The notes beneath the pieces are model-generated. The model did no database searches and had not been told where the DNA came from. It was given only the letters and a program-made list of their open reading frames with translations. 64,000 nt of DNA from Caballeronia glathei (GTDB lineage: Bacteria; Pseudomonadota; Gammaproteobacteria; Burkholderiales; Burkholderiaceae): positions 42,496 through 106,495 of the forward strand of contig NZ_JFHC01000024.1 of NCBI RefSeq assembly GCF_000698595.1. The letters are read 5' to 3'. Within the stretch, counting starts at the first letter, position 1; each line of letters begins with the position of its first letter. The translations under genes and the position numbers were made by a program. Below are positions 34,641 through 44,740 of the stretch, in pieces.

Positions 34641-36398
34641 GTGAACCCATCCAGAGTCATGCGAACAATGAAACTACCCGAGACGACGAGCGCATTCGCC
34701 GGCAGCACGAGCAGGGCAGAGCCGGGGCGCGAATTGCAGCCCCCGATGGCGCACGGCGCCGGTGACGGCACACCGCACGCCACGTGTGGCGAGGCCCTCG
34801 TCACCCTGCTCGAAGGTTACGGCGTCGATCACGTCTTCGGCATTCCGGGCGTGCATACGGTGGAGCTGTACCGGGGACTCGCGGCGTCCCGCATCCGCCA
34901 CGTTACGCCGCGGCATGAGCAGGGCGCGGGATTCATGGCCGACGGCTACGCACGCGTGACGGGCAAGCCCGGCGTGTGCTTCGTGATTACCGGCCCGGGC
35001 TTGACGAACATCGCGACGGCGATGGCGCAAGCCTATGCCGATTCGATCCCGATGCTGGTCATCTCCAGTGTCAATGCGCGGCGTCAGCTGGGAAGCGGTG
35101 ACGGCCGCCTTCACGAGCTGCCCTCTCAACAGGCCGTGTTTGCCGGCCTGAGCGCGTTCTCCCACACGCTGCTGAGCGCGGACGAACTGCCGCAGGTGCT
35201 TGCGCGAGCGTTCGCTGTGTTCGGGAGCGCGCGGCCGCGGCCCGTGCATATCGAGATTCCGCTCGACGTGATCGTTGAGCCGGCACACGGAATGTCGCTC
35301 GTGCCGGTGGCGGCGCCGGCGAGGCCGTCGGCGCATCCGCAGGCCATCGCGGAGGCGGCGGACTGGCTTGCGGAAGCCGAGCGGCCGGTGATCCTCGTCG
35401 GCGGCGGCGCGGTGGACGCCGCTACGGAATTGCTGGAGCTTGCCGAGTACCTGCAGGCTCCGGTGACGCTGACGATCAACGCCAAGGGTCTGCTGCCGTG
35501 CGGCCACCCCTTGCTGGTGGGTTCGACCCAGTCGCTTCCGCCGACGCGCGCGCTGGTGGCCGATGCCGACGTCGTGCTCGCGGTCGGCACCGAGCTGGGA
35601 GAAACCGACTATGACACCGTCTTCGACGGCGGCTTTGCGATCAAGGGCAAACTCATCCGGATCGATATCGATGCGCAGCAGTTGATGCGCAATTTCCAGC
35701 CCGATCTCTCGATCGTCGCCGATGCGAAGCAGGCAATGGGCAGCCTCGCGTTGCGATTGCACGAGCGTGGGTCGTCAAAGTCCCGCTCAACGTGGGGCGC
35801 AGCGCGGGTCGCTCAGGTGCGCGGCGCGCTCGACGCCGGCTACGACGCGCCGACCCGTTCACAGAGACGACTGGTCGAGCAGATCGCTGCCGCGCTGCCC
35901 GGCGTGATCATCGCCGGCGATTCGACGAGCCCCGTCTATGCCGCCAATCTGGTCCACGACGCACCGGCGCCGCGTTCATGGTTCAACTCGTCGACGGGAT
36001 ATGGAACGCTTGGCTATGGCTTGCCGGCAGGCATCGGCGCGAAGCTCGCGGCACCCGGTCGCCCGGTCGTCTGCCTGGTCGGCGACGGCGGCCTGCAATT
36101 CACGCTGCCGGAACTCGCGAGTGCCGTCGAAGTGCAAATTCCCCTGATCGTCGTGCTGTGGAACAACTTCGGTTACGGCGAGATCCGCAAGTACATGGCC
36201 GCGCGCGACATCACGCCGGTCGGTGTCGATATCCGCACGCCGGATTTCATTGCGCTTGCCCGTGGATTCGGATGCGACGCCATTCGTGTCTCGTCGCCGG
36301 AAGCGCTGGCCGGGGAATTGCAGCGCGCTGCGCGCGGCACCGTCCCTACCGTGATCGAAATTCTCGAAAGCGACTGGTTCGAACGGGTGCCCGCATGA
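34641..36398 (+). CDS. aruI: ThDP-dependent decarboxylase, AruI-like (5-guanidino-2-oxopentanoate decarboxylase)
   Basis: The protein (585 residues from the GTG at 34641) belongs to the acetolactate-synthase-like ThDP family. FGIPGVHTVELYRGLA, TPRHEQGAGFMADGYARVTG (catalytic Glu in RHEQ) and LHELPSQQAVFAGL are, from memory, the pattern of Pseudomonas AruI, which decarboxylates 2-ketoarginine to 4-guanidinobutyraldehyde. The metal-binding motif GDGGLQFTLPELASA followed by WNNFGYGEIR is intact. The gene overlaps the following aldehyde dehydrogenase by 4 nt, which would oxidise the aldehyde. The start is uncertain: the first 35-45 residues are not family-like, and ATGs at 34668 and 34746 are possible. 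The transaminase AruH that would feed it is not in the window. A different 2-keto acid substrate remains possible. Confidence 0.8.
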   Translation: MNPSRVMRTMKLPETTSAFAGSTSRAEPGRELQPPMAHGAGDGTPHATCGEALVTLLEGYGVDHVFGIPGVHTVELYRGLAASRIRHVTPRHEQGAGFMADGYARVTGKPGVCFVITGPGLTNIATAMAQAYADSIPMLVISSVNARRQLGSGDGRLHELPSQQAVFAGLSAFSHTLLSADELPQVLARAFAVFGSARPRPVHIEIPLDVIVEPAHGMSLVPVAAPARPSAHPQAIAEAADWLAEAERPVILVGGGAVDAATELLELAEYLQAPVTLTINAKGLLPCGHPLLVGSTQSLPPTRALVADADVVLAVGTELGETDYDTVFDGGFAIKGKLIRIDIDAQQLMRNFQPDLSIVADAKQAMGSLALRLHERGSSKSRSTWGAARVAQVRGALDAGYDAPTRSQRRLVEQIAAALPGVIIAGDSTSPVYAANLVHDAPAPRSWFNSSTGYGTLGYGLPAGIGAKLAAPGRPVVCLVGDGGLQFTLPELASAVEVQIPLIVVLWNNFGYGEIRKYMAARDITPVGVDIRTPDFIALARGFGCDAIRVSSPEALAGELQRAARGTVPTVIEILESDWFERVPA

Positions 36399-37885
36399 AC
36401 CTCTCACGCGTATCGGCCGACAGTTCGGGGAGCCCCATGCAACTGCATACACAACAGTACATCGACGGCCGCTGGTGCCGCGCCGCGAACGGCGCGCGGC
36501 TGCCGGTCGTCAACCCGTCGACCGAAGAAGTGCTGGCGGAAATCGATGCGGGCAGCGCTGCGGACGTCGACCTCGCGGTGCGCGCTGCTGCGCGCGCCTT
36601 TCGCTCATGGCGCAGCACGAGCGGTGCAGAGCGGGCGCAATACCTGAGGGCGATCGCCCGCGGAGTCGAAGCGCGCGGCGAGCATCTCGCGACGCTGCAG
36701 TCGCTGAACAACGGCAAGCCGCTGGAAGAGGCACGGATCGACGTCGGTGATGTGATCGCGACGTTCGACTACTATGCCGGCCTCGCCGAGGCCCTCGACG
36801 TCACCGCCGAGTCGGAGGTCACGATTCCGAGCGCGGAGCATCGGGCAGTGATACGCCGCGAGCCGGCCGGCGTGGTCGGGCTCATCGTGCCGTGGAATTT
36901 CCCGATGGTGACGACCGCATGGAAACTCGCACCCGCGCTTGCGGCGGGTTGCGCGGTGGTGCTCAAGCCGTCGGAGGTCACGCCGCTGCCCGAACTGGAA
37001 CTGGCGGCCATCGTGGCCGAGACCGGCTTGCCGGCCGGGGTCTTCAATGTCGTCACCGGGACGGGCGCGGAGGTGGGGGCGCCGCTCGCCGCGCATCCGC
37101 TCGTCGCCAAAGTCTCTTTCACTGGCAGCACCGGGGTCGGTCAGACGGTGATGAAGACGGCGGCCGACACGCTCAAGGGCGTGAGTCTCGAACTCGGCGG
37201 CAAGTCGTCCATCATCGTATGCGCCGACGCAGACCTCGATCTCGCGGTCGACCTCGTGGCAGGCGGCGCGTTCTTCAATGCGGGGCAGATGTGTTCGGCC
37301 ACGTCGCGCGTGCTCGTCGAGCGGCCGATCGCCGCCGCATTGACCGCACGCCTCGCCGATCGCGCGGGCCGGACCGTGGTCGGAGATCCGTTTTTGCCGG
37401 GCGTCCAGATGGGCCCGCTCACGAGCCGCGCCCAACTCGAACGCGTGCGGCGGTATATCGGCGAGGGCAAGGAGCAAGGCGCCCGGCTCGTGACCGGAGG
37501 CGAGTCGCCCGTGGGCGCCGGTTACTTCATCACACCGGCACTCTTCATCGACGTACCCACGGACAGCAGCATCTGGCGCGAGGAAATCTTCGGCCCGGTG
37601 TTGTGCGTGCGCGGCTTCGACACGGAAGAAGAGGCGATCGATACCGCGAACGACACCGACTTCGGGCTGGTAGCCACGGTCGTGACACGCGACGCGGCAC
37701 GGGGCAAACGGATTGCCGACGCGCTCGCGGCGGGTGTGGTCTGGATCAATGCGCCGCAGCTGATTTTTCCGCAAACGTCGTGGGGCGGTTACAAGCGCAG
37801 CAGCATCGGACGCGAACTGGGTCCATTCGGACTCGCGGCATTTCAGGAAATCAAGCAGGTGCTGACCGCAATCGGACACCCTTGA
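36395..37885 (+). CDS. NAD(P)-dependent aldehyde dehydrogenase
   Basis: The 496-residue protein is a class 1/2-type ALDH: VGLIVPWNFPM, FTGSTGVGQ in the Rossmann fold, general base E266 in LELGGKS and nucleophile C300 in NAGQMCSATSR; EEIFGPVL and the C-terminal SSIGRELGPFGL follow. Its start overlaps the decarboxylase stop (ATGA), so the two are translationally coupled. In this context it would oxidise 4-guanidinobutyraldehyde or a related omega-amino aldehyde to the acid. A second ATG at 36437 (MQLHTQQYIDGRW) would fit the usual family N-terminus better. Confidence 0.92.
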   Translation: MNLSRVSADSSGSPMQLHTQQYIDGRWCRAANGARLPVVNPSTEEVLAEIDAGSAADVDLAVRAAARAFRSWRSTSGAERAQYLRAIARGVEARGEHLATLQSLNNGKPLEEARIDVGDVIATFDYYAGLAEALDVTAESEVTIPSAEHRAVIRREPAGVVGLIVPWNFPMVTTAWKLAPALAAGCAVVLKPSEVTPLPELELAAIVAETGLPAGVFNVVTGTGAEVGAPLAAHPLVAKVSFTGSTGVGQTVMKTAADTLKGVSLELGGKSSIIVCADADLDLAVDLVAGGAFFNAGQMCSATSRVLVERPIAAALTARLADRAGRTVVGDPFLPGVQMGPLTSRAQLERVRRYIGEGKEQGARLVTGGESPVGAGYFITPALFIDVPTDSSIWREEIFGPVLCVRGFDTEEEAIDTANDTDFGLVATVVTRDAARGKRIADALAAGVVWINAPQLIFPQTSWGGYKRSSIGRELGPFGLAAFQEIKQVLTAIGHP

Positions 37886-37971
37886 TCGACGCGCGAGGAG
37901 TGCGTTCACGCATCACCGATCGGTGGATCTCAGTCGGACCACGGTCGCATCATTCAAAACGGGAGACGGCC

Positions 37972-39060
37972 ATGCAGGATATCAAGAGGCGGCAGGCAAT
38001 CAGGAGGATCGGTGCGGCGCTGGCGGCGTCCACGCTGCCGATGCCGTTCATCAACGTGAATGCGCAGGAACGCAAGTTCGCCGGGCAGACGCTGCGGCTG
38101 TTGACCTGGTCCGACGACACCGGTGCGGCCGCACTGCGCAACATCGCCGCAACGTTCACCGAGAAGACCGGCGCGAAGGTGATCGCCGACCGTGCCGACG
38201 GAACCTCCGGCATGGTCGCAAAAGTGAAGGCGGCGGGGGAGCGTCCGACCTATGACGTCATCACGCTGGCGGGCGTGGGTGCCGCCGGTCTCGGCGACGC
38301 GGGACTGCTCGTGAAGCCCGATCTGGACAAGCTGCCCAATCTGAAGGACGTTCCCGCGCAATACCGCACTGGGGCGAACGGCTTCGGCGTCGGCTACCTG
38401 CTGTGGTCCGACGGCCTGATCTACAGCACCGCGACGGTCAAGACGCCGCCGTCTTCATACGAAGCGCTGTGGGACCCCAAGTATGCCGGCCGTCTCTTCC
38501 TGCCGCCGCCGGAATGGGCCGAAGCGGTCGATCTCGCGATCATTGCGGCCAAGCTCGCCGGCGGCTCGCAGCAGAACATCGAACCGGGCTTCAAGAAGCT
38601 CGCGCTGCTGAAAGATCGCGTGATGACGCTCGGCGAAAATCCGAATCAGGTGGCCGACCTGTTCCGTACCGGTTCGCTCGATATCGGGGGCATCTATTCG
38701 CCGGCGTTCTTTCCCGCGCAGATCCGCAAGCCCGAATACAAGATGGGCGTGACCTACGGCATGAAGGAAGGGTTCGCCACGCAACTGATGTTCACCGTCA
38801 TTCCGAAAGCCCATCCCGGCAGCCTGGATCTGATCCATGCGTTCATCAATCATTCCATCGATGCAGGCGTGCAGGGCAGGATGGCCGCCGACGTGCTGAA
38901 CGGCCCGGTGAATTCGAAAGCGCAGATTCCGGCCGAGAGCCGCGCATTCGTGCCGAGCCCGCAGCAGATCGCTGAAAAGGCGTTCCTTCACGACGACAAG
39001 GCGCTCGCCGTCGTGCAGCCGGCGTGGATCAAGCGCTACACCGAAATCTTCGCGGCATGA
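37972..39060 (+). CDS. Polyamine-type ABC transporter substrate-binding protein
   Basis: The 362-residue protein starts with a twin-arginine-like export signal (RRQAIRRIGAALAASTLP), mature form from about residue 31. It is a type 2 periplasmic binding protein of the PotD/putrescine-like group: LRLLTWSDDTGAAALRNIAATFTEKTGAKV and GEGFATQL-like KEGFATQLMFTVIPKAHPG. The ATG follows GGGAGACGG. Two permease genes and an ATPase gene follow in order, making a full importer. Substrate is inferred to be a polyamine or guanidino compound from the upstream enzymes. Confidence 0.88.
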   Translation: MQDIKRRQAIRRIGAALAASTLPMPFINVNAQERKFAGQTLRLLTWSDDTGAAALRNIAATFTEKTGAKVIADRADGTSGMVAKVKAAGERPTYDVITLAGVGAAGLGDAGLLVKPDLDKLPNLKDVPAQYRTGANGFGVGYLLWSDGLIYSTATVKTPPSSYEALWDPKYAGRLFLPPPEWAEAVDLAIIAAKLAGGSQQNIEPGFKKLALLKDRVMTLGENPNQVADLFRTGSLDIGGIYSPAFFPAQIRKPEYKMGVTYGMKEGFATQLMFTVIPKAHPGSLDLIHAFINHSIDAGVQGRMAADVLNGPVNSKAQIPAESRAFVPSPQQIAEKAFLHDDKALAVVQPAWIKRYTEIFAA

Positions 39061-39983
39061 CCATGATGCCCGCGCTTTCCTCCCGGCGCGCCGGCGCCCC
39101 CGACGAACTGCCCGCGAGCGCATCGGGTGGTGCGCTCGCGAAGGCACGTCCGTGGCTCCTGCTCGCGCCGATCCTCGCGTTTCTCGCCGTGCTGGTGGCC
39201 GCGGCGCTCGTGGTGCTGCGAATGAGCTTCGGCACCGCGGGCAACGAGTGGCACGGCTTCACGCTACAGAACTACGCCGATCTCGCCGACGGCTACTTTC
39301 TGAAATCGCTGTGGCTCACCATGCGGCTCGCGTTCCAGAGCATGGTGTGCGCGGTGCTGCTCGCGATTCCGGTCGCGCTGGCGATGGCGCGGACCGAGTC
39401 GCGGCTGGCCCGCCGCCTGTTGCTGGCGGGCGTGTTGCTGCCGCTGCTCGTGAATCTGCTGCTCCAGGGCTATGGGTGGCTCGTGATCCTCGGGCCGGCT
39501 GGCTTGCTCAACCACGCGCTGATCGCGGGCGGCCTGATCGATCGCCCGGTGCAGTGGCTCTATCGCGAGCACGGCGTGCTGCTCGGGCTGATCCAGACGG
39601 CCTTTCCGCTTGCCGTGCTGCCGCTTTCGAGCGCGATGCGCGCCGTGTCCCGCTCGTATGAAGAAGCCGCCGCGACACTGGGCGCGACACGCCTGCAGAC
39701 ACTGCGCCACGTGATGCTGCCGCTTGCGATGCCCGGGCTCGTGTCGGGCGCGCTGCTCGTCTTCGCGTACAACGCGAGCGCGTTCGCGGTGCCGCTGCTG
39801 CTCGGCGGACGACGCGTGCCGATGCTGGCCGTCCTCGTCCACGATCAGGTCGCGCCGCTGCTGAACTGGCCGGCGGCTTCCGCATCCGGCCTCGTGCTGA
39901 TGGTGGCGACGCTCGTCGTGATGGCGATTTCCCAGCGGCTCGTGCGCCGCACACAACGTCTGGAAGAGGGGTCGAAAGCATGA
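39057..39983 (+). CDS. Polyamine-type ABC transporter permease (PotB-like)
   Basis: The 308-residue inner-membrane protein has about six helices and the permease EAA loop SRSYEEAAATLGATRLQTLRHVMLP, which contacts the ATPase. PotB-type features are the long N-terminal segment and ARPWLLLAPILAFLAVLVAAALVVLRMSF. Its ATG overlaps the binding-protein stop by 4 nt, so it is coupled to it. Confidence 0.9.
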   Translation: MTMMPALSSRRAGAPDELPASASGGALAKARPWLLLAPILAFLAVLVAAALVVLRMSFGTAGNEWHGFTLQNYADLADGYFLKSLWLTMRLAFQSMVCAVLLAIPVALAMARTESRLARRLLLAGVLLPLLVNLLLQGYGWLVILGPAGLLNHALIAGGLIDRPVQWLYREHGVLLGLIQTAFPLAVLPLSSAMRAVSRSYEEAAATLGATRLQTLRHVMLPLAMPGLVSGALLVFAYNASAFAVPLLLGGRRVPMLAVLVHDQVAPLLNWPAASASGLVLMVATLVVMAISQRLVRRTQRLEEGSKA

Positions 39984-40840
39984 GCACTGTCGCAGCTTCG
40001 CGCACGTTTCGCCTGCCGATGACGATGCCCGGCCGCCTCGGCAGGATGTCGACTCTGCTGGCCACGGTCGTGCTGTTTCTCGCCGCGCTGCCGATCCTGA
40101 CGATGATCGCAATGTCGTTCAGCGCATCGGACATGCTCGACTTTCCGCCGCACGAGTACAGCCTGCGCTGGTATCGCGCCGCGTGGCACACGTTTGTTTC
40201 TCCCGATGCGAGCGACGTGCTCTCGATGGGCAGCGCACTCACCACGAGCCTGACGGTTGCGATCGCGACGATGTTCATCGCGACGCTGGTATCGGTGCCC
40301 GCCGCGTATGCGCTGAGCCGCTACCGCTTTCGCGGCAAGCCGGCGGTCGAGCAACTGGTGGCGCTGCCGCTCGTGTATCCGCTCGTGATGCTCGGGCTGT
40401 CGCTGCTGCTCGTCTTCAACGTGCTGCCCGTCGAACTCGGCGTGTTCAGGCTGATCATCGCGCACGTGATCCTCGCGCTGCCGTTCACCGTCAAGAACTG
40501 CGCGGCATCGGTGGCGGCGATCGGCCCGGAATTCGAGGAAGCCGCCTGCGTGATGGGTGCGAGCCCGCGCCGCGCGCTGTTCGATGTGGTCCTGCCGCTG
40601 ATGAAGCCAGGCATCCTTGCCGGCATGCTGTTCGCTTTCATCATCTCGTTCAACGAGTTCACCGTGACGTTCTTCCTGTACGGCATCAACACGATGACGC
40701 TGCCCGTGTGGCTCTATAGCCGCACCGTGTCGTCGCTCGATCCGACAGTGTTCTCGTTCGCGGTGTTCATCGTGGCGATCGACTTCGCATTGATCTGGGT
40801 GCTCGAAAAGCTGATCGGCGACGAAGGCGTTGCCCTCTGA
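39980..40840 (+). CDS. Polyamine-type ABC transporter permease (PotC-like)
   Basis: The 286-residue inner-membrane permease has PotC-type features: FPPHEYSLRWYRAAWHTF near residue 55, and the EAA loop EEAACVMGASPRRALFDVVLPLMKPG. The start overlaps the previous stop (ATGA). SFNEFTVTFFLYG near the C-terminus is typical of the PotC/spermidine group. Confidence 0.9.
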   Translation: MSTVAASRTFRLPMTMPGRLGRMSTLLATVVLFLAALPILTMIAMSFSASDMLDFPPHEYSLRWYRAAWHTFVSPDASDVLSMGSALTTSLTVAIATMFIATLVSVPAAYALSRYRFRGKPAVEQLVALPLVYPLVMLGLSLLLVFNVLPVELGVFRLIIAHVILALPFTVKNCAASVAAIGPEFEEAACVMGASPRRALFDVVLPLMKPGILAGMLFAFIISFNEFTVTFFLYGINTMTLPVWLYSRTVSSLDPTVFSFAVFIVAIDFALIWVLEKLIGDEGVAL

Positions 40841-40883
40841 CAACCCGCCGCGCTCCGTTTTCGCGCCATCCAAAGGAATGACC

Positions 40884-41969
40884 ATGACTCATCTGACCTT
40901 GCAGTCCGTGACGAAGCGCTTCAACGGCGCAAGTGCCGTCGACGATGTCGACCTCAGCGTGCCCGACGGCAAACTCGTCTGCTTTCTCGGGCCGTCCGGC
41001 TGCGGCAAGACGACCCTGCTGCGCATCGTGGCCGGGCTCGAGACGCCCACCTCCGGCCACGTGATGTTCGCCGGCAGGGACATCACCGGCGTGCCCGCGA
41101 ACCGGCGCGACTTCGGCATGGTGTTCCAGTCGCTCGCGCTGTTTCCGCATATGAGCGTCGCGGAGAACATCGCGTATCCGCTGCGGCTGCGCAAGATCGA
41201 CAGGAATGGGCAGACGCGCCGCGTCGCGGAACTGCTCGAACTGATCCAGTTGCCGCACATGGCAAACCGGCCCGTCACGCAGCTCTCAGGCGGGCAGCGC
41301 CAGCGCGTGGCGATTGCGCGGGCGATCGCGTCGTCGCCGAAGCTCTTGCTGCTCGACGAGCCGCTGTCCGCGCTCGACGCCAAGCTGCGCGAGGCGATGC
41401 AGGTCGAAATCCGCCTGCTGCAGCAGCGCCTCGGCATCACGACGATCATGGTGACGCACGATCAGCGCGAGGCAATGACGATGGCCGACGAGGTGGTCGT
41501 GATGGAGAGGGGCCGTATCGCGCAGGTGGGCAAGCCGCTCGACATCTATCGCAATCCGGTCAGCGAGTTCGTCGCCGACTTCATCGGGCTCGGCAACATT
41601 CTTCCCGCCACGCACGACGGGCGCGGCGGAGTCAGCCTGCCGGGTGGTCAGCAGATCGTCGTGGCCGATCCGGCACGCGTCGCGTCCGTGCCCACGGATG
41701 AGATACGGCTTCTGATTCGTCCGGAAGACGTCTGCGTCAAACCTGCTTCGTCTGACGTGAGCGGCAATCATCTCGCAGGGAAGGTGACTTTCATCCGCGA
41801 TGTCGGCGCCACGCTCGAAGCGACGATCGAGTGCGCCGGATTCACGCTCACCGCTGCAACCACGCCGCGCGAGACGCCGGGACTCACGACGGGCATGGCC
41901 GTGGTCGCGGAATTGCCCGCGCACGCGTGCAAGCTGATCGCGGCCCGCGCGCCCCGCGCGCCCCATTAA
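40884..41969 (+). CDS. Polyamine-type ABC transporter ATPase (PotA-like)
   Basis: The 361-residue ATPase energises the two permeases upstream. Walker A GPSGCGKTT, the Q-loop (FQSLALFPHM), signature [15 protein letters not shown] and Walker B LLLLDEP are intact; a C-terminal TOBE domain (about 280-355) is present as in PotA/UgpC. AAAGGA 6 nt before the ATG at 40884 supports this start over one at 40878. Confidence 0.93.
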   Translation: MTHLTLQSVTKRFNGASAVDDVDLSVPDGKLVCFLGPSGCGKTTLLRIVAGLETPTSGHVMFAGRDITGVPANRRDFGMVFQSLALFPHMSVAENIAYPLRLRKIDRNGQTRRVAELLELIQLPHMANRPVTQLSGGQRQRVAIARAIASSPKLLLLDEPLSALDAKLREAMQVEIRLLQQRLGITTIMVTHDQREAMTMADEVVVMERGRIAQVGKPLDIYRNPVSEFVADFIGLGNILPATHDGRGGVSLPGGQQIVVADPARVASVPTDEIRLLIRPEDVCVKPASSDVSGNHLAGKVTFIRDVGATLEATIECAGFTLTAATTPRETPGLTTGMAVVAELPAHACKLIAARAPRAPH

Positions 41970-42000
41970 GGCTTCGTTACCCACAAACCTGCACACCAAC

Positions 42001-42669
42001 ATGAGCTATGCATTTGATTTCAGTGATCTGCACACGTACGCGGAAGTGCTTGCGCGCGGTGTGATGATCACGCTGGGGCTCACGGCGGCGGCCACGGTGC
42101 TCGGAGGGGCGCTGGGCGTAGCCGGCGCCGTCCTCGCCACCGCGGGCCCCCGCTGGTCGCGCGCGCTGGTCGGCGCGTACGTCGAGCTGATTCGCAACAC
42201 GCCGTTCCTCGTGCAGCTCTTCTTCGTGTTTTTCGGGCTGCCGAGTCTTGGCTTGCACATCGACGAAATGCAGGCAGCGGTGCTCGCGATGACCCTCAAC
42301 CTCGGCGCGTATGCGACCGAAATCGTCCGGGCCGGAATCGAATCGGTTCCCCGCGGACAGTTCCAGGCGGCCATCGCGCTCGGATTGCCGCGCCGGCGGG
42401 TGTTTCGGCACATCGTGCTGCCGCAGGCGCTCGCAAACGTGTTTCCCGCGCTGCTGGGGCAGGTCCTCATCGTGATGCTGGGGTCGGCCGTCGTGTCGCA
42501 GATATCCGTGCAGGATCTGACCTATGCGGCCAACTTCATTCAGTCGCGCAACTTCCGGGCGTTTGAAATCTATCTGGTGATCACGGCAATCTATCTGGGC
42601 CTCGCGATGCTGCTGCGGCGCATGCTGAACCATTTCGGCTCCGGCCTTTTTGCGGGGAGAAAGCGATGA
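42001..42669 (+). CDS. Polar amino acid ABC transporter permease (HisQ/GlnP-like)
   Basis: The 222-residue permease has the HisMQ family pattern: YVELIRNTPFLVQLFFVFFGLP (about 60-81), MTLNLGAYATEIVRAGIESVPRGQFQAA with the EAA-type loop ALGLPRRRVFRHIVLPQA. It should move a polar amino acid across the inner membrane. Four overlapping nucleotides link it to the next permease. It begins 31 bp after the PotA-like gene, so a second, different ABC system continues the same transcription unit. Confidence 0.9.
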   Translation: MSYAFDFSDLHTYAEVLARGVMITLGLTAAATVLGGALGVAGAVLATAGPRWSRALVGAYVELIRNTPFLVQLFFVFFGLPSLGLHIDEMQAAVLAMTLNLGAYATEIVRAGIESVPRGQFQAAIALGLPRRRVFRHIVLPQALANVFPALLGQVLIVMLGSAVVSQISVQDLTYAANFIQSRNFRAFEIYLVITAIYLGLAMLLRRMLNHFGSGLFAGRKR

Positions 42670-43322
42670 GCGAATTTACCCTGTGGGACATCGCACGCAA
42701 CCTGCTGGTATCGGCGCGCTGGACCGTGTTGCTGTCGCTGATCGCGTTCGCGGGCGGAGGTGCGGTCGGGATCGTGCTGCTGATGATGCGCCTGTCGAAG
42801 CGCCGTGCGCTCCAGCATGCGGTGCAGTGGTACGTGGAACTGTTCCAGGGCGCGCCGCTCGTGCTGCAGCTGTTTCTCGGCTTCTTCGGTTTGCCGTTGC
42901 TCGGGATCGAAGTCTCGCCGTGGATCGCCGCGGCCGTGACGCTGACGCTCTACACGAGCGCCTGTCTCGTCGACATCTGGCGCGGCTGTGCCGAAGCGGT
43001 TCCGCGGGGCCAGTGGGATGCCGGTGCGAGTCTCGGCATGACCTATGGCCAGCAGTTGCGCTACATCGTGTGGCCGCAGGCGCTGCGGATCGCGCTGGCA
43101 CCGACCGTCGGCTTTCTCGTGCAGGTGGTCAAGAGCACGGCGCTGACATCGATCATCGGCTTCGTCGAACTGACCAAGACCGGATCGATGATCACCAATA
43201 CGGCGTTCCGGCCGTTTCCCATCTATGGGATGGTCGCGATGCTGTATTTCATGATGTGCTTTCCGCTGACCTGGTACGCGCGCCTGCTGGAGCGCAGGTA
43301 TCAGACCGGACGGCACCGCTGA
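42666..43322 (+). CDS. Polar amino acid ABC transporter permease (HisM-like)
   Basis: The 218-residue permease pairs with the previous gene (ATGA overlap). It shows YVELFQGAPLVLQLFLGFFGLP, TLYTSACLVDIWRGCAEAVPRGQWDAGASLGMTYGQQLRYIVWPQALR and STALTSIIGFVELTKTGSMI. These are HisM/GlnP-family motifs. Confidence 0.9.
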   Translation: MSEFTLWDIARNLLVSARWTVLLSLIAFAGGGAVGIVLLMMRLSKRRALQHAVQWYVELFQGAPLVLQLFLGFFGLPLLGIEVSPWIAAAVTLTLYTSACLVDIWRGCAEAVPRGQWDAGASLGMTYGQQLRYIVWPQALRIALAPTVGFLVQVVKSTALTSIIGFVELTKTGSMITNTAFRPFPIYGMVAMLYFMMCFPLTWYARLLERRYQTGRHR

Positions 43323-43392
43323 GACGGCCGCCAGTCGCGACGCCCGACCAGGCGTGGCGGCCGGCGTGGCATGACCTTGACGAGGTTTCCAG

Positions 43393-44118
<726 letters not shown>

Positions 44119-44740
44119 CCGGGCTACCTCTGCCGCTTCGGGAACGGGACCTTCATCGCCGCCTGGCGCACGGAGATCCGGGTACGCCGGCGTCAGTCAT
44201 TGTCATCGAGAATCACGGCGACAGCGCCCGCGCTAACCGTGACTTTCGTGCGCTCCGCGAGCGGCACGGCCGACTTGCCCGTGTCACTACCGCAAGAAGA
44301 ACGGTGCTCGGAAGGGATTAAATGTTCATTTACATGCGGTTTGTTCGATCGCACTTCCCAAGGAAACCGTGAGACGTCAGGCTTGCGATTCGTCTCGTTG
44401 CGCCAGTCCGGTATCGCGCTCGACCGTGCCCGGGGCAACGGACGGCAGCGCGGCGCCCTCACGAGGTGCGCTCAGTTGGCAATCCCTTGTCGCGTGACGG
44501 AGATCGCCTATAACTGTATACATGGAACTCCCGTTCGCGAGGCATCGCTCCTGAACTGTGCATTGTCGGCGCGCCTGCCATGCGGATGAAGCGTGACCGG
44601 CCGGCGTTCTTGTCCCTGGCAAGAACGATTCGCGCCGTGCGTACCTGAGATGCAAACACCGATTGACACGGCAATAGACGTCCAGCCTCGTGGCTGGATC
44701 ATAAGAAGCATCTAGCTGAAGTCGGGTTTCCGGGGTGTTC
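44119..44740. other. Intergenic region, 622 bp, no gene seen
   Basis: Open frames here are short and of shadow composition. A candidate promoter and an 8-bp palindrome TGTATACA (44515-44522) lie near the middle, listed separately. The gap breaks the long cluster, so the downstream binding protein is probably separately transcribed. Confidence 0.4.
44487..44514 (+). promoter_or_regulatory. Candidate sigma-70 promoter
   Basis: TTGTCG (44487-44492) and TATAAC (44509-44514) are spaced by 16 nt and overlap a TGTATACA palindrome at 44515-44522. It would drive the AapJ-like binding protein gene through a leader of about 220 nt. Confidence 0.3.

Noticed and set aside
35792..36394. Upstream extension of the aldehyde dehydrogenase frame
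   Set aside because: It lies inside the decarboxylase gene; the ATGA overlap at 36395 gives the real start.
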